This document shows, piece after piece, positions 1 through 7,854 of a stretch of 33,452 nucleotides of DNA. Below the pieces are notes generated by a model. It ran no database searches. It worked only from the letters and a program-made list of their open reading frames with translations, and was not told where the DNA came from. This stretch comes from Thioalkalivibrio sp. Lineage in GTDB: Bacteria; Pseudomonadota; Gammaproteobacteria; Ectothiorhodospirales; Ectothiorhodospiraceae. The stretch spans positions 1-33,452 of the forward strand of contig SKJG01000135.1 of NCBI GenBank assembly GCA_007116035.1, in the 5' to 3' direction. A program made the translations under genes and the position numbers. Numbering within the stretch: the stretch's first letter is position 1; each line of letters begins with the position of its first letter.

Positions 1-689
1 GACTTGCCGGTGGCGCCGATGAACAGCAGGATGCCGGCGGCCGTGGCAACGCCCACGGGGATCAGCCCGCCGGCAAAGGCCTGGTTGATCTGGTCCATCT
101 CCAGCGTGCCCACGGCGGTAAAGATCAGGAACATGCCGAGCAGGAAGCCGGCGTCGCCGACGCGGTTGGTGATGAAGGCCTTGCGCCCGGCGCGGGCCTT
201 GTCGACGTCCTGGAACCAGAAGCCGATCAGCAGGTAGGAGGCGAGCCCCACGCCCTCCCAGCCGACGAACAGCACCAGCAGGGAACGCCCCAGCACCAGC
301 AGCAGCATGAAGAACAGGAACAGGTTCAGGTAGGCGAAGTAACGCGCATAGCTCTCGTCGCCCTTCATGTAGCCGATCGAGTAGATGTGGATCAGCGCAC
401 CGACCCCGGTGACGATCAGCGCCATCACGGCGCTCAGGCGGTCGAGGTAGAAGGACACCTCGAAGACATGTTCGCCGACCAGCGCCCAGGTGAAGACGGT
501 CTCGATCAGCGGCTCACCGCCCCCGGCCTCGAGGATCCGCCAGGCCCAGACGGCCACGCCGAAGGCGGCCAGCGGCAGGCCCACGCCGACGACATTCACG
601 AAGACCGGCCCCACACGGCGGCCGAGCAGCCCGTTTACGAGAAAGCCGGCGAGCGGCAGCAGGACGAGCAGCGTCAGGAGTCCGTTCAT
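1..689 (-). CDS. nuoL: NADH-quinone oxidoreductase subunit L (N-terminal part)
   Basis: This is the first ~229 codons of NuoL, an antiporter-like proton-pumping membrane subunit of complex I. The gene runs off the left edge of the window, so its C-terminal half is not visible. The reverse strand reads MNGLLTLLVLLPLAGFLVNG, then several hydrophobic helices. The family-typical stretches YSIGYM and FVGWEGVGLASYLLIGFW follow, then KARAGRKAFITNRVGD. The Glu in GWEGVG is the conserved TM5 glutamate of the proton channel. The ATG at 689 lies 6 nt after the nuoK stop codon. nuoM and nuoN are expected further left, which is inference from the usual operon order. Confidence 0.96.
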   Translation of the reverse strand, partial: MNGLLTLLVLLPLAGFLVNGLLGRRVGPVFVNVVGVGLPLAAFGVAVWAWRILEAGGGEPLIETVFTWALVGEHVFEVSFYLDRLSAVMALIVTGVGALIHIYSIGYMKGDESYARYFAYLNLFLFFMLLLVLGRSLLVLFVGWEGVGLASYLLIGFWFQDVDKARAGRKAFITNRVGDAGFLLGMFLIFTAVGTLEMDQINQAFAGGLIPVGVATAAGILLFIGATGK

Positions 690-695
690 CGCCCG

Positions 696-1004
696 TTACC
701 CCTTCAGGCCGGCGTAGGCGCCGGGATCCAGCGTGCGCCCGGTGCGCACCAGCAGAAGCAGGATCGGCACGGCAATCGCAATCTCCGCTGCCGCGACCAC
801 GAAGACCAGAAACACCAGCACCGCGCCGGCCTCCGCCCCGAGCAATTGGGTGAAGACCACGAGGCTGAGGATCACGCCGTTGAGCATCAATTCCAGGAAC
901 ATCAGCATCACCAGCAGGTTGCGCCGGACGATGACGCCGACCAGCCCGAGGGCGAACAACATGCCTGAGAGCGCCAGCAGAAAGGTGGTGTCATCCACGG
1001 TCAT
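696..1004 (-). CDS. nuoK: NADH-quinone oxidoreductase subunit K
   Basis: NuoK is a small three-helix membrane subunit of complex I, here 102 aa, close to the usual ~100. It carries the conserved LGLVGVIVRRNLLVMLMFLE stretch and a VVAAAEIAIAVPILLLL helix, including the two membrane glutamates important for proton transfer (in MFLELM and AAAEIA). Its start lies inside the end of nuoJ (14 nt overlap), which suggests translational coupling. A GGGGGA ribosome binding site is almost adjacent to the ATG at 1004. A GTG two codons downstream (998) has better spacing and would give 100 aa, so the exact start is uncertain. Confidence 0.95.
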   Translation of the reverse strand: MTVDDTTFLLALSGMLFALGLVGVIVRRNLLVMLMFLELMLNGVILSLVVFTQLLGAEAGAVLVFLVFVVAAAEIAIAVPILLLLVRTGRTLDPGAYAGLKG

Positions 1005-1539
1005 TCCCCCTTTCGGCCTGGGCCGCCGCGACGTCCTGCCCCCGACGGCGGATATCGATCACCGCGCTGGCCGCGATTTCCGCCACCAGGAGCAGCACCG
1101 CGGTCAGCGCGAAGTACACCCAGAACTGCTCCATGAAGACGATGGCGAAGGTACCGACACTGAAGGCATCCGGCGGCACGTCCACGGCCGGGAACGGCTG
1201 GCCGCGCAGCAGGCCGTCGATCAGCACCCCCAGGAGCAGCAGCAGACCCGCCAGACCGGCCACCAGCAGCGGCGAGAAGCGCTCGGTGAACGAGCGGTCG
1301 CGCACGTCCAGCAGCATGATGGCGTAGATCATGAACACCATCACCGCGCCGACGTAGATCAGGACCTGAAAGACCGCGATCACGTGCATGCCGAGCTGGG
1401 CGTAGATTGCGGCCAGCGAGACCATGGTGCCGATCAGGGCCAGCGCCACGCGCATCGGGTGGCGCAGAAAGAACATGGCCACCGCGCCGGTCAGCGCACC
1501 CAGCGCGAAGACCATCAGGAAGACCGTCTCGATGGTCAC
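991..1539 (-). CDS. nuoJ: NADH-quinone oxidoreductase subunit J
   Basis: NuoJ is a membrane subunit of complex I with about five helices; this reading gives 182 aa. The N-terminus reads (V)TIETVFLMVFALGALTGAVA, followed by HPMRVALALIGTMV and a QVLIYVGAVMVFMIYAIMLL helix, the family signature region near the pi-bulge helix. The reading frame stays open further upstream, but I chose the GTG at 1539. A strong AAGGAGGG ribosome binding site sits 6 nt before it, and the GTG overlaps the nuoI stop in a GTGA. Typical lengths (about 165-200 aa) agree with this start. Confidence 0.94.
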   Translation of the reverse strand: MTIETVFLMVFALGALTGAVAMFFLRHPMRVALALIGTMVSLAAIYAQLGMHVIAVFQVLIYVGAVMVFMIYAIMLLDVRDRSFTERFSPLLVAGLAGLLLLLGVLIDGLLRGQPFPAVDVPPDAFSVGTFAIVFMEQFWVYFALTAVLLLVAEIAASAVIDIRRRGQDVAAAQAERGNDRG

Positions 1540-2102
1540 TTCGGACCCTCCTTCGGCGGGTAGGGCTTGGCCGGATCGCGGGCCGGCTGCCAAGTCAGCA
1601 GTTCTTCACGCCCCAACCACATACCGTGATCGCGGTCGGGCACCGGAAGCCCGGGAACCTGACGAACCATGCGGATCGCGTCCTCGGGGCAGACCTCCAC
1701 GCAGAAGCCGCAGAAGATGCAGCGCGAGTAGTCGATCTCGAAGCGCTTGGGATATTTCGGATGCGCCGGGTCGTCGGGGTCGAAGCCGGCCTCGATCTCG
1801 ATCACCCGGGCCGGGCACACGGTCGCGCAGAGGTTGCAGGCGATGCACTGCGGCCGTCCGTCGGGACGCTGGGTCAGCACGTGCTTGCCGCGGTTGTGCG
1901 CGGCGTAGTCCGCCCGGGTCTCCTCGGGATAGTAGGCGGTCAGCGCGCCCTTGCCCCCGGTGATCCAGCGCTTCATGTTGCGCAGGAAGACGCCGCCGGT
2001 GATCGAGAACCCGCGCAGCACCTCGAACAGGTAAAAGCGTTCCCACCAGCCGAGGGTTGGTTCGTTCCAGTACTTGCGGCGCCGATCGATGACCTTCTTC
2101 AT
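1536..2102 (-). CDS. nuoI: NADH-quinone oxidoreductase subunit I (8Fe ferredoxin-like)
   Basis: NuoI carries clusters N6a and N6b, which pass electrons from NuoG to NuoB in the hydrophilic arm. The 188 aa protein has two CxxCxxCxxxCP motifs: Cys86, 89, 92, 96 (CIACNLCATVCP) and Cys128, 131, 134, 138 (CIFCGFCVEVCP). All eight ligands are present. The start is the ATG at 2102, which overlaps the nuoH stop as ATGA. The C-terminus ends in a Pro/Lys-rich tail that overlaps nuoJ by 4 nt. The N-terminal FSITGGVFLRNMKRWITG region is the amphipathic segment that docks on the membrane arm in this family. Confidence 0.97.
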   Translation of the reverse strand: MKKVIDRRRKYWNEPTLGWWERFYLFEVLRGFSITGGVFLRNMKRWITGGKGALTAYYPEETRADYAAHNRGKHVLTQRPDGRPQCIACNLCATVCPARVIEIEAGFDPDDPAHPKYPKRFEIDYSRCIFCGFCVEVCPEDAIRMVRQVPGLPVPDRDHGMWLGREELLTWQPARDPAKPYPPKEGPK

Positions 2103-3256
2103 GCGCCGGCTGCCTGGATCGCCCACACCGCAACGGCGGTGATGGCCAGGTTGATCAAGGCCAGCGGGAGCAGGAAGCGCCAGGCGAAGCTGAGCAGCTG
2201 ATCGTAGCGAAAACGCGGCAGAGACCAGCGCACGAGAATCAGGAAGCCGCACATCAGGAAGACCTTCACCCAGAACACGGTGATCTGCAGCAGCACCACC
2301 AGCACGTGTGGCAGCGCGATCTCGAAGCCGCCAGGCAGCAGGAAGCCGGCGTCGGTCATGTACGGCAGGTTGTAGCCGCCCAGGAACAGCGTGGTGAACA
2401 GCGCCGCGATGATCGCGATGTGGATGAACTCCGCGAACATGAACAGGCCCATCTTCATCGCGCTGTATTCGGTGAAGTAGCCGGCAATCAATTCCGATTC
2501 CGCCTCGGGCAGGTCGAAGGGAATGCGCTGGTTCTCGGCCTGGGCCGCCACCAGGAACAGGATCGCAGCGAAGGGCTGCAGGAAGATGCCCCAGGCCGGG
2601 ATGAAGCCGAACAGGACGCCGGACTGCTGCTCGACGATGCTGACCAGATTGACCGTCCCGTAGATCAGGATCAGGCCCACGACGGTCAGGCCGATCACCA
2701 GTTCGTAGGAGATCATCTGCGAGCCCGCGCGCACCGCGCCAAGCAGCGAAAACTTGTTGTTGGACGACCAGCCGGCCAGCATCGCGCCGATCACCGCGAT
2801 GCCGCCGAGCGCGAACACGATCAGCAGGCCCGCGTCCAGCGGCGCCACCTGCATCGCGTAACTCCGGTCCCCGAACCATTCCGACGTTCCCTCGAACCAG
2901 CCGAAGAACGTGCCCGGCACCAGCTCGCCGCCGAAGGGGATCACCGCGAAGACCGCCATCACCGGTACGAAGGCAAACCAGGGCGCGACCGCGTAGGCCA
3001 TGCGATCGTAGGAGTTCGGCCGCCAGTCCTCCTTCAGCAGCATCTTCAAGCCATCGGCAAGACCGTGGAACAGTCCCCACCAGATCAGTTTCACTTGGGT
3101 GAAGGGGATGCGCAGGTAGGCACGGTTGGCGCCGATACGGTCGGACATGATCGCCGCCTGCTTGCGCTCGACCCAGGTCAGCACCAGCCCGACGGTCATC
3201 AGCATCAGCACGGCATAGACGATGAAGACACCGTGCACGACCAGATCCTGGATCAC
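2099..3256 (-). CDS. nuoH: NADH-quinone oxidoreductase subunit H
   Basis: NuoH is the membrane subunit at the junction of the two arms and forms much of the quinone chamber. Family motifs are clear: ERKQAAIMSDRIGANRA (about residues 30-46), GWSSNNKFSLLGAVRAGSQMISYE, and the acidic quinone-site loop FDLPEAESELIAGYFTEYS. The protein has 385 aa, versus about 325 in E. coli. Much of the excess is a stretch around residues 108-136 (PFGGELVPGTFFGWFEGTSE and onward) before the APLDAGLL helix. The start codon is a GTG at 3256 that overlaps the nuoG stop (GTGA). Confidence 0.96.
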   Translation of the reverse strand: MIQDLVVHGVFIVYAVLMLMTVGLVLTWVERKQAAIMSDRIGANRAYLRIPFTQVKLIWWGLFHGLADGLKMLLKEDWRPNSYDRMAYAVAPWFAFVPVMAVFAVIPFGGELVPGTFFGWFEGTSEWFGDRSYAMQVAPLDAGLLIVFALGGIAVIGAMLAGWSSNNKFSLLGAVRAGSQMISYELVIGLTVVGLILIYGTVNLVSIVEQQSGVLFGFIPAWGIFLQPFAAILFLVAAQAENQRIPFDLPEAESELIAGYFTEYSAMKMGLFMFAEFIHIAIIAALFTTLFLGGYNLPYMTDAGFLLPGGFEIALPHVLVVLLQITVFWVKVFLMCGFLILVRWSLPRFRYDQLLSFAWRFLLPLALINLAITAVAVWAIQAAGA

Positions 3257-4698
3257 GCGGCACCCCCGCCCGATGCCGACCCGCCCGGTGCAGAGAGCAG
3301 GGGAAACAGTGTCTCGGCGTCGATCACACCGTCCCGGCGGGGCTGGCAGGGTTCAAACGCGCTGACCACCCCTTCGAAGTTGGTGTAATGACCGCGCCGC
3401 TCGGTCTGGATGCTGATGGGGATGAAGACGTCGGCGTGGCCGTTCTCCGGCAGCAGCCAGGAACCCAGGAACAGGATCTTCGCGCCACGTGGCAGGGTCC
3501 CGAAATCGGTCCCCTCACCCCAGACCAGGATCAGGTCGGTGTCTTCCGGAATCTGGACGACGCCCGCCCCCAGCAGATCCTGGCCGGCCCGGGTATTCGG
3601 ATTCTTGTCGGCCCGGATCAGCAGATCGTCCTCCACCACTTCTCCCTCCAGGGGCAGGTGGTCGGGCTTCACAAAGCTGGTGAAATAGTCACCGAGCGAG
3701 TTGCGGAAGGCCCGCAGCTCCTCGTTCGAGCCCCAGCTCGAGACCAGCGCCACGCGCTTGCCCGCCTGGTCGAGCAGGCCCCGAGCGGCCTCGATCGCCT
3801 GCATCAGGGAGACCGTCTCCCCCTTTTGCAGCGCCTGCGTGGCCCTTGGGCGGTCGAGCAGTTCCGGGAGGTCGCGGCCCTTGTTGCAAATCCACGGCCC
3901 ATTGACGCGGGGGTTTTCCAGCGGCGTGACGCGATGGATACGGGTATTGTGCCGTTCGTCCAGCCCCTTGACACGCCACTCCGCCTTGCGGTGCCAGAGT
4001 TGTACCGTGCAGCCGCGGGCGCAGCCCGGACATACCGAGGGTGTCGGCTCCAGGTACCAGACCCGGGACTGATACAGGAACGAGCGCGACAGCAGCGCGC
4101 CGACCGGGCAGATGTCGACGACGTTGTCGGAATAGGGATCGTCGTCCAGCGTGCGCCCCTCGGCCGGCCGCACCAGCATGCTGTCGCCGCGGTGTTCCAG
4201 CCCGAGTACGTTGGATTTCGAGATCTCGCGGGTGAAGCGCACGCAGCGCGAACAGAGGATGCAGCGCTCGTTGTCGAGGAGGATCCGCTCCGACAGCGGG
4301 AAGAACTTGGTCGAAGGCAGTTTCGGATCGCCCGAGATGGCCGGCTCGCCGTTGTACTCATAGTGATAGTCCTGCAGCGCGCACTCGCCCGCCTTGTCGC
4401 AGATGCCGCAGTCCACCGGGTGGTTCAACAGGATGAACTGCAGCATTGCCTTGCGCTGTGCCCGCACCGGGTCGGAATCGGTGAGAACGCGCATGCCGTC
4501 GCTGATCGGCATGTTGCAGGCAATGCCGACCCCGCGGCCCTCCTGCTCGACCACGCAGACCCGGCAGTTGCCGACGATCGACAACGCCGGGTGCCAGCAG
4601 AAATGGGGGATGTAGAACCCGTTCGCCAGCGCGGCCTGAAGCACGGTCGTGTGCTCCCCCGTCTCGACCGGCTGCCCGTTGATGAAGATCGCGGTCAT
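3253..4698 (-). CDS. nuoG: NADH-quinone oxidoreductase subunit G, short form
   Basis: NuoG is the largest hydrophilic subunit of complex I and relays electrons from NuoF to NuoI. The cluster ligands are all visible: N1b (Cys34, 45, 48, 61), N5 (His93, Cys97, 100, 106), N4 (Cys146, 149, 152, 197), and a fourth N7-like set CPGCARGC (Cys223, 226, 230) with Cys271. The protein has only 481 aa, against roughly 670-910 in most bacteria. After residue 290 a ~190-residue remnant replaces the large molybdopterin-oxidoreductase-like domain, yet it keeps the family's C-terminal HADVFIPISIQTERRGHYTN / FEGVVSAFEP element. The ATG at 4698 overlaps the nuoF stop (ATGA) and the nuoH GTG overlaps its own stop, so a frameshift or lost tail is not evident. 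Confidence 0.95.
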   Translation of the reverse strand: MTAIFINGQPVETGEHTTVLQAALANGFYIPHFCWHPALSIVGNCRVCVVEQEGRGVGIACNMPISDGMRVLTDSDPVRAQRKAMLQFILLNHPVDCGICDKAGECALQDYHYEYNGEPAISGDPKLPSTKFFPLSERILLDNERCILCSRCVRFTREISKSNVLGLEHRGDSMLVRPAEGRTLDDDPYSDNVVDICPVGALLSRSFLYQSRVWYLEPTPSVCPGCARGCTVQLWHRKAEWRVKGLDERHNTRIHRVTPLENPRVNGPWICNKGRDLPELLDRPRATQALQKGETVSLMQAIEAARGLLDQAGKRVALVSSWGSNEELRAFRNSLGDYFTSFVKPDHLPLEGEVVEDDLLIRADKNPNTRAGQDLLGAGVVQIPEDTDLILVWGEGTDFGTLPRGAKILFLGSWLLPENGHADVFIPISIQTERRGHYTNFEGVVSAFEPCQPRRDGVIDAETLFPLLSAPGGSASGGGAA

Positions 4699-6002
4699 TC
4701 CAGGTTCCCCGCGAACTTGGAGCGCTTGTGCTCGATGAAGTAGTCGAACTCCTCGCGGAAGTTGTCTAGCATCGCGGTGGCCGCGTAGCCCGCCGCATCC
4801 CCGAGGCCGCAGATGGTCGTGCCGTCGTTGAAGCCGGCGATGTAATTCAAGCGCTCGAGATCCTCGGGCCGCCCGTCGCCAGCGACGATGCGGTCGATGA
4901 TCCGATGCATCCAGCCGGTGCCCTCCCGGCAGGGCGTGCACTGGCCGCAGGACTCGTGATGGTAGAAGCGGAGCATGATCTGCAGGAGCCGGACCATGCA
5001 GGTGCCCTCGGCGATCACGATCATCCCACCCGAGCCCAGCGACGAACCGGCCGAGCGCAGCTTCTCGTGATCCAGTGTCAGACCCTCCACTTCGCCCGCG
5101 GTCAGGACCTTGGCGTCCTTTCCGGTCAGCACCTGTGAAGAGATTCCGCCGGGGATCACCGCCTTCAGGGGCCGTCCGCCCAGCACGCCACCGCAGTCCT
5201 CATGCAGGAACCTCGCCCAGGAGTACCCCAGTTCCACCTCGTAGACGCCGGGACGCGCAATGTGCCCGGAGATCGAGATCAGCCGGGTCCCCGGGCTCTT
5301 TTCGGTGCCGACCTCCCGGAAGGCACTCGCGCCGTTGCGGATGATCCAGGCGATGGTCGCCAGGGTCTCGACGTTGTTCACCACGGTCGGCGCCTGGTGG
5401 AGGCCGCGAACGGTCATGCGCGGAGGCCGGTTGCGCGGAAAGGCCCGCGTGCCCTCGATGGAACCGAGCAACGAGGAGGCCTCGCCGCAGACGTAGGCCC
5501 CGGCACCGCGAAACACGAAGAGATCGCAGGAAAAATCGCTGCCCAGGATGTTCTCGCCGAAGTAGCCCGCGGCATAGGCCTCCTCCACCGCGGCATCCAG
5601 ACGCCGCCAGGGCAGGTCGTATTCACCACGGATGTACACGAAGCAGTGCCGCACACCCAGCGCGTAGCAGCTGAGGAGCATGGACTCAAGCAGCGTGTGC
5701 GGAGTGTACTCGAGCACCCAGCGGTCCTTGAAGGTGCCGGGTTCGCCTTCATCGGCGTTGGCGATCAGGTAATGCGGCTGGCCGTCGTCGGGATCGATCC
5801 CCTGCCACTTGCGCCCAGCCGGGAAGGCCGCCCCGCCCCGCCCCTGCAGGCCCGAATCGACGATCTCCTGGGTCACCTCCCGGGGCTTCATGGTACGCAA
5901 GACCTTTTCCAGCGCCTCGTACCCACCGCGCGCACGGTAGTCGTCCAGCGAGTGCGAGGTCGGCGTGACCTCGAAGTCCATCAATACCTTGCGCCCGGTC
6001 AT
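4695..6002 (-). CDS. nuoF: NADH-quinone oxidoreductase subunit F (FMN and NADH site)
   Basis: NuoF binds NADH and FMN and carries cluster N3, at the tip of the hydrophilic arm. The 435 aa protein shows GRGGAAFPAGRKW (FMN loop, residues 54-66), NADEGEPGTFKDR (82-94, with the Glu equivalent to E. coli Glu95), and the N3 ligands ESCGQCTPCREGTGW (Cys352, 355, 358) plus Cys398. The nucleotide-site motif reads CGEASSLLGSIEG (172-184), whereas the usual form is CGEETALxxSLEG. The second Glu, Glu183 in E. coli, is therefore Ala175. The FMN loop is also AAF rather than AGF. The gene follows nuoE after one base and overlaps nuoG by 4 nt. The subunit identity is secure; the cofactor preference is open. 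Confidence 0.97.
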   Translation of the reverse strand: MTGRKVLMDFEVTPTSHSLDDYRARGGYEALEKVLRTMKPREVTQEIVDSGLQGRGGAAFPAGRKWQGIDPDDGQPHYLIANADEGEPGTFKDRWVLEYTPHTLLESMLLSCYALGVRHCFVYIRGEYDLPWRRLDAAVEEAYAAGYFGENILGSDFSCDLFVFRGAGAYVCGEASSLLGSIEGTRAFPRNRPPRMTVRGLHQAPTVVNNVETLATIAWIIRNGASAFREVGTEKSPGTRLISISGHIARPGVYEVELGYSWARFLHEDCGGVLGGRPLKAVIPGGISSQVLTGKDAKVLTAGEVEGLTLDHEKLRSAGSSLGSGGMIVIAEGTCMVRLLQIMLRFYHHESCGQCTPCREGTGWMHRIIDRIVAGDGRPEDLERLNYIAGFNDGTTICGLGDAAGYAATAMLDNFREEFDYFIEHKRSKFAGNLE

Positions 6003-6003
6003 C

Positions 6004-6468
6004 TCAGTCCAGCCTCTCGAGCAGGGCGTCCAGATCCGCGGCGCTCAGGTTTTCGTGGTAGGCCTCGTTCACCATCACCACCGGTGCGGTGCCGCAGGAT
6101 CCCAGGCACTCCACAGTGGACAGGGTGAAGCGGCCGTCCGGGGTGGTCTCGCCCGGCTGCACGCCCAGTTTCCCGATGAGCTGATCGATCAGGCGCTCGG
6201 CGCCGCGCATCGAGCAGGACACGTTACGGCAAACCTGGAGGTGCCAGCGCCCGATCGGCTTGCGCCGCAGCATGCCGTAGAACGACAGGGCCTCCTCGAT
6301 CTGGATGCGCGGAATACCCAGGTACTCGACCAGCCCGTCGATGTCGCTGTTGTCGATGAAACCGCGATCCTCCTGGATGCGGCGCAGGCAGGGGACCAGC
6401 AGCGTCGCATCGTGACCCGGCGGCAGCCGGGTCTTCAGGCGCTCGAATTCAGGGATCAGGTGCTTCAC
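6004..6468 (-). CDS. nuoE: NADH-quinone oxidoreductase subunit E (thioredoxin-like 2Fe-2S)
   Basis: NuoE is the small peripheral subunit carrying 2Fe-2S cluster N1a next to NuoF. The 154 aa protein has the expected ligands Cys80, Cys85, Cys121 and Cys125 (VCRNVSC ... VECLGSCGTAPV). An N-terminal helical domain comes first (LVPCLRRIQEDRGFIDNSDI, then IPRIQIEEALSFYGM). I chose the GTG at 6468 because it overlaps the nuoD stop in a GTGA and gives the standard family length. Reading further upstream would run through nuoD in another frame. Confidence 0.95.
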   Translation of the reverse strand: MKHLIPEFERLKTRLPPGHDATLLVPCLRRIQEDRGFIDNSDIDGLVEYLGIPRIQIEEALSFYGMLRRKPIGRWHLQVCRNVSCSMRGAERLIDQLIGKLGVQPGETTPDGRFTLSTVECLGSCGTAPVVMVNEAYHENLSAADLDALLERLD

Positions 6469-7697
6469 CGATCGCACTCCCCACCGATCATGTTCACGGT
6501 GCCGAAGGTGGATACGATGTCCGCGAGCTGGTAACCCTCCAGCAACCGGTGCAGCCCGCCCATGTGCACGAAGCTGGGTGCGCGCACGTGCACCCGGTGC
6601 GGTGTTCCGCTGCCATCGCTGACCAGGAAGAAACCCAGTTCGCCGTTGGCCGCCTCGTGGGCGCGGTAGACCTCGCCAGCGGGCACCTGGGGCCCGTCGA
6701 TCACCAGTTTGAAGTGGTTGATCAGCGATTCGATCTCGGAGTAGACGAGATCCTTCTCGGGGAAGGTGCAACGCCGGTCGTCGACGTTGACGGGGCCGTC
6801 GGGAAGCATTTCGATCAGTTGCCGGATCATGTACACCGACTCGTCCATCTCGCGCATGCGCACGAAGTACCGGTCGTAGTTGTCGCCCTTGATACCAACC
6901 GGCACCTCGAAGTCGAGCTCGTCGTAGGCGAGGTACGGCGTGTCCTTGCGCAGGTCGCGCGGCACGCCGGTGGAACGCAGGATCGGTCCGGTGAAGCCCC
7001 AGTGGATGGCCTCCTCGGTCGTCAGCACCCCGACGTCCCGCGTCCGGTCGATGAAGATGCGGTTGCGATCGAGCAGCCCGTGAATCCGACCGACGTAGAC
7101 CTCGTACTCGTCGAGGATCTCTTCCAGACGCTTGATCCAGCCCTCGGGAAGGTCGTTTGCCAGCCCGCCGATGCGCCCATAGCTGTAGGTGACGCGCGCC
7201 CCGGTCAGATCGGCAAGGTGCTCGTAGATGTAGTCGCGGATGGTCATCAGGTAGAGGAAGGCGGTCATCGCCCCCATCTCCATCACCGAGGCCGCGATGC
7301 AGGTGATGTGGTCGGCAATGCGCGAATATTCGGCGAGCAAAGTGCGCAGGTAGCGGGTGCGCGGCGTGATCTCCACCCCCATCAGGGTCTCGACCGCATC
7401 GCAGTAGGCGAAGTTGTTCATCAGGGCCGAGCAATAGTTCAGCCGGTCGACGAAGGGGATCAGCGTGTGCCAGGTGTGGGCCTCGCACTCCTTCTCGAAG
7501 CCGCGGTGCAGGTAGCCGCAGTGGACGTCGGCGCGCACCACCCGCTCGCCGCTGAGTTCGGCGATGATCTGCAGCGTGCCGTGGGTCGCCGGGTGCGACG
7601 GCCCGATGCTGACGATCACCCCATCCTCGGTGGAGGGGCGATCGAAGGCCGGGCGCACGGGGTTCGGCAGCGTCTGCTCTTCGTCCCGCATCGTCAT
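6465..7697 (-). CDS. nuoD: NADH-quinone oxidoreductase subunit D (49 kDa type)
   Basis: NuoD forms the quinone-binding pocket together with NuoB and descends from the large subunit of NiFe hydrogenases. The 410 aa protein has IGPSHPATHGTLQI near the N-terminus, whose His is the quinone-site histidine, then HCGYLHRGFEKECE. Later come YSYGRIGG, GVPRDLRKDTPYLAYDELDF, and the C-terminal FGTVNMIGGECDR. NuoC and NuoD are separate proteins here, not fused as in E. coli. The 157 bp gap to nuoC, unusually wide for this operon, contains a palindromic repeat. Confidence 0.97.
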   Translation of the reverse strand: MTMRDEEQTLPNPVRPAFDRPSTEDGVIVSIGPSHPATHGTLQIIAELSGERVVRADVHCGYLHRGFEKECEAHTWHTLIPFVDRLNYCSALMNNFAYCDAVETLMGVEITPRTRYLRTLLAEYSRIADHITCIAASVMEMGAMTAFLYLMTIRDYIYEHLADLTGARVTYSYGRIGGLANDLPEGWIKRLEEILDEYEVYVGRIHGLLDRNRIFIDRTRDVGVLTTEEAIHWGFTGPILRSTGVPRDLRKDTPYLAYDELDFEVPVGIKGDNYDRYFVRMREMDESVYMIRQLIEMLPDGPVNVDDRRCTFPEKDLVYSEIESLINHFKLVIDGPQVPAGEVYRAHEAANGELGFFLVSDGSGTPHRVHVRAPSFVHMGGLHRLLEGYQLADIVSTFGTVNMIGGECDR

Positions 7698-7722
7698 GAC
7701 ACCGAGGGCCCACAGCCCGCGT

Positions 7723-7836
7723 TAGGGCGGAACAGCGCAGCGTCAGCCGCCGCGCAGCGCTGGCCACGGCCCGCAGCGAACGGGATTGTGCAACACGCCG
7801 GATGGCGGATGACGGCCTTCGGCCTCTTCCGCCCTA
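7723..7836. repeat. Palindromic interspersed repeat, copy in the nuoC-nuoD gap
   Basis: This 114 bp element has terminal inverted repeats TAGGGCGGAA (7723-7732) and TTCCGCCCTA (7827-7836). Internal arms also match in inverted order: GCAGCGTCAGCCGCC on the left, and GGCGGATGACGGCC followed by TTCGGCC on the right. Related elements lie at 8846-8952 and 32664-32749. The size and the paired inverted arms resemble a REP doublet or a small non-autonomous element. No coding sequence is present. It sits inside the operon between stop and start codons, so any hairpin would be carried on the nuo mRNA. Confidence 0.8.
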
Positions 7837-7854
7837 CGTTCGGAAAAGATCGCG

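Noticed and set aside
3253-4698. Short NuoG as a frameshifted pseudogene
   Set aside because: The C-terminal family element is present in frame and the nuoH GTG overlaps the stop, leaving no stranded remnant.
3388-4743. Long plus-strand open frame (451 codons) opposite nuoG
   Set aside because: It mirrors a certain gene, has low-complexity Arg/Asp/Gln-rich composition and no family motifs; such frames are common at high GC.
7723-7836. Palindromic repeat as an insertion sequence
   Set aside because: Too short for a transposase and no coding frame; better described as a REP-like or non-autonomous element.
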